From Aldehydirespirator sp965116865 (GTDB lineage Bacteria; Actinomycetota; Acidimicrobiia; Acidimicrobiales; Aldehydirespiratoraceae), in contig OZ220727.1 of NCBI GenBank assembly GCA_965116865.1, positions 3,260,495-3,324,494 on the forward strand: DNA of 64,000 bases. The letters run 5' to 3'. This document shows positions 59,251-64,000 of the stretch, in pieces. A model generated the notes under the pieces. That model was not told the DNA's origin. It did no database searches and was given only the letters and a program-made list of their open reading frames with translations. Within the stretch, counting starts at the first letter, position 1. Every line of letters starts with the position of its first letter. A program made the position numbers and the translations under genes.

Positions 59251-60417
59251 CTAGTGTCCTGAGTCTTTAGTTATTGGGGTTGGTTGTGGTGTGGTTGGTG
59301 TGGCTGCGGGCGGTGATTGGAGGCAGTCGTGGCTAGGGGCCGTCGTGGGGTGGAGGTGGTGCTCGCCGATGAGCAGCGCGAGACGCTGGAGCGGTGGGCG
59401 CGGCGCCAGAAGTTGTCGCAGGCTCTGGCGTTGCGGTGCCGGATAGTGCTGGGCGCGGCCGCGGGGGAGACGAACGAGTCGATCGCGGCGTCGCTGGGGT
59501 GCAGCGAGGCGACGGTGTCGAAGTGGCGGCGCCGGTTCGCGGGGCGCGGGTTGGGCGGGCTCTGCGACGAGCCGCGTCCGGGCGCGCCGCGCGCGGTGAG
59601 CGACGACAAGGTGCAGGAGGTGATCGTCAAGACGCTGGAGTCGGCTCCTGAGGGCGCGACGCACTGGTCGACGCGCTCGATGGCCGCGCAGGTGGGGCTG
59701 TCGCAGTCGACGATCTCGAGGATGTGGCGGGCCTTCGGGCTCAGGCCCCATGGCGTGGAGGAGTTCAAGGTGTCGCCGGACCCCCAGTTCATCGACAAGG
59801 CGCGCGACGTCGCCGGGCTGTACTTGAACCCGCCGGAGGCAGCGGTGGTGCTCTGCGCGGACGACAAGACCCGGATCCAGGCTCTCGACCGCGCCGCGCC
59901 GGTGCTTGCCTTGATGCCGGGTGTGCCCCAGCGCCGAACCCACGACTACCGCCGCTTCGGGACCACCAACCTCTACGCGGCGCTCGACGCCGCCTCGGGC
60001 AAAGTCATCTCCTCGATGACCGCGCGCCGCCGCGCCATCGAGTTCCGCAAGTTCCTGGACCTCATCGACAGCGAAGTCCCCGAGGGCCTCAAGGCGCACG
60101 TCGTGCTGGACAACTCCTCCACCCACAAGACCCCCGCCATACAGCGCCGGCTGCTGCGCCACCCCCGCTTCAGCTTCCACCTCACCCCCACCCACAGCTC
60201 GTGGACGAACCTCGTCGAGCGCTGGTTCGCCGAGCTCACCACCAAACGGATCCGCCGCGGCACCCACACCAGCACCAAAGAGCCCACCGGCTCCAGCCAG
60301 CACCGGATCGACCACTGGAACCACAACCCTCGCCCGTTCACATGGCACAAGAGCGCCGACGAGACACTCCACAACCCGGCAACATATCTCCAACGAATTC
60401 CTGACTCAGGACACTAG
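59251..60417 (+). mobile_element. Intact IS630-family insertion sequence
   Basis: Perfect 15-bp terminal inverted repeats CTAGTGTCCTGAGTC (59251-59265 and 60403-60417) with the TA expected of IS630 target duplication inside the outer CTAG. One transposase ORF fills it. The flanks on both sides resemble each other (CTCCAACCC(C/G)TCAATACCGC), so the spacer it entered was itself duplicated. Confidence 0.9.
59317..60417 (+). CDS. IS630-family transposase
   Basis: A 366-residue Tc1/mariner-related DDE transposase. N-terminal HTH: NESIAASLGCSEATVSKWRR and the second HTH MAAQVGLSQSTISRMWRAFG. Catalytic D in VVLCADDKTRIQAL (about 190), D in KAHVVLDNSSTHKT (about 265), and E in SWTNLVERWFAELTTK (about 302), at the usual spacing. 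The C-terminal text LQRIPDSGH-stop runs to the end of the right terminal repeat. The start is a TTG at 59317 or GTG at 59329. It appears complete and potentially active. Confidence 0.92.
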   Translation: MEAVVARGRRGVEVVLADEQRETLERWARRQKLSQALALRCRIVLGAAAGETNESIAASLGCSEATVSKWRRRFAGRGLGGLCDEPRPGAPRAVSDDKVQEVIVKTLESAPEGATHWSTRSMAAQVGLSQSTISRMWRAFGLRPHGVEEFKVSPDPQFIDKARDVAGLYLNPPEAAVVLCADDKTRIQALDRAAPVLALMPGVPQRRTHDYRRFGTTNLYAALDAASGKVISSMTARRRAIEFRKFLDLIDSEVPEGLKAHVVLDNSSTHKTPAIQRRLLRHPRFSFHLTPTHSSWTNLVERWFAELTTKRIRRGTHTSTKEPTGSSQHRIDHWNHNPRPFTWHKSADETLHNPATYLQRIPDSGH

Positions 60418-60585
60418 CGGTTGGGTGCTCTCCAACCCGTCAATACCGCCGGCCATGCTGCCCACAGCAAGCGCCTCCCCACATGGCCGGAACGACCGTC
60501 ACGGCAGACAACATTCTCCCACGTCAGGAGGCATTTCCGGTGGACGCGCCAACCCCCGCGCGCTCACCGCGCCGGTGGATCCAGG

Positions 60586-61140
60586 CTAAGGCGGAAACGG
60601 GCTCGTCGCCGACGGGACGGGAACGGGAGCGGGGTCGATGAGCCGGCCCTCGAGCGCGGCCTCGACCTCCTCGGTGCGGTTGAGGGCAGCGATGAGAGCG
60701 GTCAGCTTGAGGTTGATCTCAGACACACCCTCCTCGACGCGGTCCATCCTCGCCTCGAGGGCCGTGAACCGGGCGTCCATCCTCGCCTCGAGGGCCGTGA
60801 ACCGGGCGTCCATCCTTGCCTCGACGCGGTCGATCTTGGCGTTGGTGTCGTCGATCCTGGCGTTGAAGGTCGTGAAGTTGAACACCAGCAGCGCTACTAC
60901 GGCCGTGCCGAAAATAGCCTGCAGGGGATTTTCGGCGAACCGCTCCCAGGCCCGCCGCCCGATCCCGGCCGCAGCACGCGCCGCCGACGCCGGCCTCGCG
61001 GGCGCATCGACGGTGCCTGCGGCGGGGTTCTGGGAATCGGCTGCGCCGGTCATCGCGGGAGCGACCTCCGCTGTTGTGCTGTGGACTGGTGCTATCACGG
61101 GAACCTCGCCGGCGACCGCAACCACGACGGCCGCGGTCAT
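60586..61140 (-). CDS. Membrane-anchored coiled-coil protein, paralogue 3
   Basis: 184 residues, same plan as 57311-57868. The coiled coil differs: KIDRVEARMDARFTALEA then RMDARFTALEARMDRVEEG, a 30-nt-scale duplication of ARFTALE in place of the RVEARIDRVEA series. The linker reads DAPARPASAARAAAG, with two residues more than copy 1. The promoter at 61191-61219 and the full inverted repeat (to 61263) are conserved. Confidence 0.72.
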   Translation of the reverse strand: MTAAVVVAVAGEVPVIAPVHSTTAEVAPAMTGAADSQNPAAGTVDAPARPASAARAAAGIGRRAWERFAENPLQAIFGTAVVALLVFNFTTFNARIDDTNAKIDRVEARMDARFTALEARMDARFTALEARMDRVEEGVSEINLKLTALIAALNRTEEVEAALEGRLIDPAPVPVPSATSPFPP

Positions 61141-61345
61141 AGACAGACATCGGAACGGCTGCCGCGACGCCCGGCAGCGAGGCCCCACCGAAACTACCGA
61201 ACAACACATGCTATGTCAACCCCTGAGACACAATTCTCTAGTAACACTGCCTACATTGTCTCAGCCTGACCCCTCCGGCAGAACCGCAGGACCGCCGGGG
61301 TGGGCGCGCCAACACCCGCGCGCTCACCGCGCCGGTGGATCCAGG

Positions 61346-61834
61346 CTAAGGCGGAAACGGGCTCGTCGCCGACGGGACGGGAACGGGAGCGGGGTCGATG
61401 AGCCGGCCATCGAGCGCGGCCTCGACCTCCTCGGTGCGGTTGAGGGCAGCGATGAGAGCGGTCAGCTTGAGGTTGATCTCAGACACACCCTCCTCGAGAC
61501 GGTCGATCCTTGCCTCGACGCGGTCGATCTTGGCGTTGGTGTCGTCGATCCTGGCGTTGAAGGTCGTGAAGTTGAACACCAGCAGCGCTACTACGGCCGT
61601 GCCGAAAATAGCCTGCAGGGGATTTTCGGCGAACTGCTCCCAGGCCCGCCGCCCGATCCCGGCCGCAGCACGCGCCGCCGACGCCGGCCTCGCGGGCGCA
61701 TCGACGGTGCCTGCGGCGGGGTTCTGGGAATCGGCTGCGCCGGTCATCGCGGGAGCGACCTCCGCTGTTGTGCTGTGGACTGGTGCTATCACGGGAACCT
61801 CGCCGGCGACCGCAACCACGACGGCCGCGGTCAT
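61346..61834 (-). CDS. Membrane-anchored coiled-coil protein, paralogue 4
   Basis: 162 residues, the shortest copy: the coil has only NARIDDTNAKIDRVEARIDR then LEEGVSEINLKLTALIAALN. N-terminal half, membrane helix and tail match copy 3 almost exactly, including PASAARAAAG. The promoter (61885-61913) and inverted repeat are intact. The four copies thus share ends and differ mainly in the number of 7-11-residue coil units. Confidence 0.72.
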   Translation of the reverse strand: MTAAVVVAVAGEVPVIAPVHSTTAEVAPAMTGAADSQNPAAGTVDAPARPASAARAAAGIGRRAWEQFAENPLQAIFGTAVVALLVFNFTTFNARIDDTNAKIDRVEARIDRLEEGVSEINLKLTALIAALNRTEEVEAALDGRLIDPAPVPVPSATSPFPP

Positions 61835-61989
61835 AGACAGACATCGGAACGGCTGCCGCGACGCCCGGCAGCGAGGCCCCACCGAAACTACCGAACAACA
61901 CATGCCATGTCAACCCCTGAGACACAATTCTCTAGTAACACTGCCCACATTGTCTCAGCCTGATCCCTCCGGCAGAACCGCAGGACCGC

Positions 61990-62218
61990 CGGGATCGGGC
62001 CCAAGCCCCACAGAACCGGGGACAAAATCGAACAATCCAGGCCCAATGCCCCTCGCCCAGGCCCCGGCGCAGCATCCCACCAGGCCACCCCACACACCAG
62101 CCAGCAACCCCCCGACCACAACCCCAGCCCAACACGCCCCAACACCGGCCCAGCCCACCCCACACCGGCCACCACACCCAATAAACCCCCAACCAGCCGC
62201 ACACACACACCGCCCGCC
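61990..62218. other. C-rich low-complexity spacer
   Basis: CCCAACACCGGCCCAGCCCA-type sequence without a supported gene in either strand. It follows a copy of the paralogue upstream region (GCCTGATCCCTCCGGCAGAA, GGGCCCAAGCCCCACAG). Confidence 0.5.
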
Positions 62219-62625
62219 GGTGGATCCAGGCTTAGGGCGCGACTGGTGGGGGAGTGTGCTCTCACTGCGCTCTGGCGGGGTGTTGGACCGGTGGATCCAG
62301 GCTAAGGGCGCGACTGGTGGGTGGTTGCCGACCCCGGCGGCGGCCATACGGGGTGTTGGATCGGTGGATCCAGGCTTAGGGCGTGACTGGTGGGTGGTTG
62401 CTGACCCCGGCGGCGGCCATACGGGGTGTTGGATCGGTGGATCCAGGCTTAGGGCGCGACTGGTGGGGGAGTGTGCTCTCACTGCGCTCTGGCGGGGTGT
62501 TGGATCGGTGGATCCAGGCTTAGGGCGTGACTGGTGGGTGGTTGCTGACCCCGGCGGCGGCCATACGGGGTGTTGGATCGGTGGATCCAGGCTTAGGGCG
62601 TGACTGGTGGGGGCACGGCGGTGGT
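62219..62625. repeat. Array of a shared block with two alternating modules (71/73 bp)
   Basis: GGTGGATCCAGGCTTAGGGC plus G(C/T)GACTGGTGGG begins at 62219, 62290, 62363, 62436, 62507 and 62580. The following about 30 bp is either module A (GGAGTGTGCTCTCACTGCGC) or module B (GACCCCGGCGGCGGCCATAC), in order A, B, B, A, B. GTGTTGGATC closes each. GGTGGATCCAGGCTAAGGCG also ends paralogues 3 and 4. Confidence 0.92.
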
Positions 62626-62711
62626 GGTGCCGAGGCTGTGAGGTAGGGAAATATCTGGGATGATCGTGTGGATTTTTGGCTGATGTCATAGGGCTGTGCG
62701 ATGCTGTGTGC

Positions 62712-64000
62712 ATGTTGATCGAGGCTGCTCGACGGGCTGAGGCCGCCGCCAAGGAGATGCTGGCGGCGGTGAAGGACGCCTCGGTGTCTTGTGAGGAGAT
62801 CCGTGAGGCGCTGGCGGTGTCCAAGGCTGTGGCCGGAGTCAACTCGGCGTTCCAGGCTGCTGCTGCGGCTGTGGTGGCCGGCCGGGAGGGTCACGGCGAC
62901 GGCGGCGCCGAGGTGCTCGCGTCGGGTGCGGGGCTGTCGCGCCACGAGGCGCGCAGCCAGGCCAAGACGGCCCGCGCGATCCAGAGCATGCCGAGGCTGC
63001 GCGACGCGGTGGAGTCGGGGCGGGTGTCGATGCCCAACGCGGCCCGCCTCGCCGACGCCGCCGCCAAAGCCGGCGCCGACGAGGTGGACGCCGACCGCGG
63101 CCTGTTGGCGAAGGCGGAGTCGATGCGGCCCGAGCATTTCGCGCGGGAGGCGCGGCGGTGGTCCGTCGAACGCGACGGCGACGACGGCGCAGCCGAGCAC
63201 ACCCGCATGCGGGCGCGGCGCAGGGTGCGCATGTGGGACGCCGCCGACGGGATGGTCCATCTCCACGGCGAGTTCGACCCCGTCGCCGGGCAGCGGATCC
63301 GCAACCGGCTGCGGGCCGAGGCCGCCCGGATGCACGACACCGACAAGAACAACCCCAAAGGCCCCGGAGCGAGCCGCCGCAGCTTCGAGCAGTGCCTCGC
63401 CGACGCCGTCGACAGCCTCACAGCCAACAACAGCCGCCACAGCGAAAACGGGGGCAAGCCCTTCGCCGACATCTGCGTGGTCGCGCACGTAGACGACGAC
63501 ACCGGCGCGCTGATCGCGCAACTGCCCGACGGCGCCCGGCTGCCGCGCGCGATGCTCGAACAGCTCGCCTGCAACGCAAAACTCACCGGCCTGGTGTTCG
63601 ACCGCGACGGCAAACCGATCTGGCGGACACACTCGACGCGCACCGCCACCGAAGCCCAACGCCAGATCCTCATAGCCCGCCACGGCGGCTGCTTCCACTG
63701 CGCCGCCCACCCCGGACTCTGCCAAATCCACCACATCAAACCAGTCTCCCAAGGCGGACCCACCAAACTCACGAACATGGTCCCCGTATGCTGGGACTGC
63801 CACCAAAAAATCCACCACCACAACTGGCGCATCCACACCACCAACAACACACACACCCTCCACCCACCCCAACCACAACCGCCCGAACCGCCGCCCGAAC
63901 CGCCGCCACAACCGCCCGGACCACAACCGCCCGAACCGCCGCCACAACCGCCCGGACCACAACCGCCCGAACCGCCGCCCGAACCGCCGCCACAACCGCC
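62712..64000 (+). CDS. DUF222/13E12-type HNH endonuclease (3' end outside window)
   Basis: 429 codons, open at the right edge. Residues 1-320 form the helical DUF222 domain common in multicopy actinobacterial 13E12-repeat proteins: LSRHEARSQAKTARAIQSMP, GRVSMPNAARLADAAAKAGA, VHLHGEFDPVAGQRIRNRLR, QLPDGARLPRAMLEQLACNA. The HNH nuclease domain follows: ARHGGCFHCAAHPGLCQIHH then IKPVSQGGPTKLTNMVPVCW and DCHQKIHHHNW. The remaining tail is PPEPPPQPPGPQ repeats, continuing past the window. GATGCT lies 6 bases before the ATG. The cellular role of the family is unknown; some copies sit in mobile or repeat regions. Confidence 0.85.
   Translation, partial: MLIEAARRAEAAAKEMLAAVKDASVSCEEIREALAVSKAVAGVNSAFQAAAAAVVAGREGHGDGGAEVLASGAGLSRHEARSQAKTARAIQSMPRLRDAVESGRVSMPNAARLADAAAKAGADEVDADRGLLAKAESMRPEHFAREARRWSVERDGDDGAAEHTRMRARRRVRMWDAADGMVHLHGEFDPVAGQRIRNRLRAEAARMHDTDKNNPKGPGASRRSFEQCLADAVDSLTANNSRHSENGGKPFADICVVAHVDDDTGALIAQLPDGARLPRAMLEQLACNAKLTGLVFDRDGKPIWRTHSTRTATEAQRQILIARHGGCFHCAAHPGLCQIHHIKPVSQGGPTKLTNMVPVCWDCHQKIHHHNWRIHTTNNTHTLHPPQPQPPEPPPEPPPQPPGPQPPEPPPQPPGPQPPEPPPEPPPQP
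63868..64000. repeat. Proline-codon tandem repeat in the HNH gene tail
   Basis: CAACCGCCCGAACCGCCGCC and CAACCGCCCGGACCA units repeat to the window edge and encode PPEPPPQPPGPQ. The tail length cannot be judged here. Confidence 0.9.

Overview
The window is high-GC DNA, estimated by eye at about 70% or slightly below. It looks like a chromosomal segment of an actinobacterium. The closest fit is an Acidimicrobiia-type organism, which is an inference from gene content: actinobacterial HemQ, a PAC2 protein, FitA-type VapB, secreted proteins with SwmB-like, Calx-beta-like and leucine-rich domains, and many apparently leaderless genes. At least twelve genes begin with an ATG or GTG placed 6-7 nt after a TANNNT -10 box and have no Shine-Dalgarno sequence.

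Layout. 1-2.6 kb: the 3' end of groEL and its terminator, then a vapBC toxin-antitoxin module set in repeats and bounded by a second copy of the groEL terminator. 2.7-4.1 kb: a DEAD-box helicase. 4.3-7.4 kb: a restriction-modification locus broken by a tnpB relic and by an intact tnpB element with terminal inverted repeats. 8-18.6 kb: housekeeping genes (fdhD, a PQQ-type sugar dehydrogenase, GNAT, PAC2, NUDIX, hemQ, tesB, GtrA, a methyltransferase, a polysaccharide deacetylase). 18.9-23.5 kb: a cobalamin riboswitch followed by btuF-btuC-btuD-cobO for corrinoid uptake and adenosylation. 23.7-30.7 kb: an AIM24 protein and a homoprotocatechuate (4-hydroxyphenylacetate) lower pathway: a hydratase, an FAH-family enzyme, CHM isomerase, CHMS dehydrogenase and succinate-semialdehyde dehydrogenase. 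30.8-32.3 kb: a secreted beta-domain protein. 32.8-42.2 kb: glnS, the livHMGF branched-chain amino-acid transporter with four-base overlaps, a thioesterase and a livK-type binding protein. 42.3-47.3 kb: a 1,660-residue leucine-rich-repeat surface protein. 47.4-49.5 kb: an IS481 relic, a CRISPR-like array, aroK and aroQ. 49.5-57 kb: a toxin-like protein, dsbB, an AAA ATPase cassette, a TlpA-like thioredoxin and an aminotransferase. 57.3-62 kb: four tandem paralogues of a membrane-anchored coiled-coil protein, with an intact IS630 element between copies 2 and 3. 62.7 kb to the end: a DUF222/HNH endonuclease that runs off the window.

Two features stand out. First, almost every intergenic region carries a tandem duplication. 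The sequences are unrelated to each other, but the unit length is held close to 66-75 bp, or twice that. The units usually copy the promoter and start of the downstream gene or the 3' end of the upstream gene, and some create extra promoters or mini-ORFs. Second, at 48,036-48,368 there are six 28-bp repeats separated by five unrelated spacers of exactly 33 bp. This is type I-E-like CRISPR geometry with no cas genes in view, and the last repeat supplies the apparent leaderless promoter and start codon of aroK.
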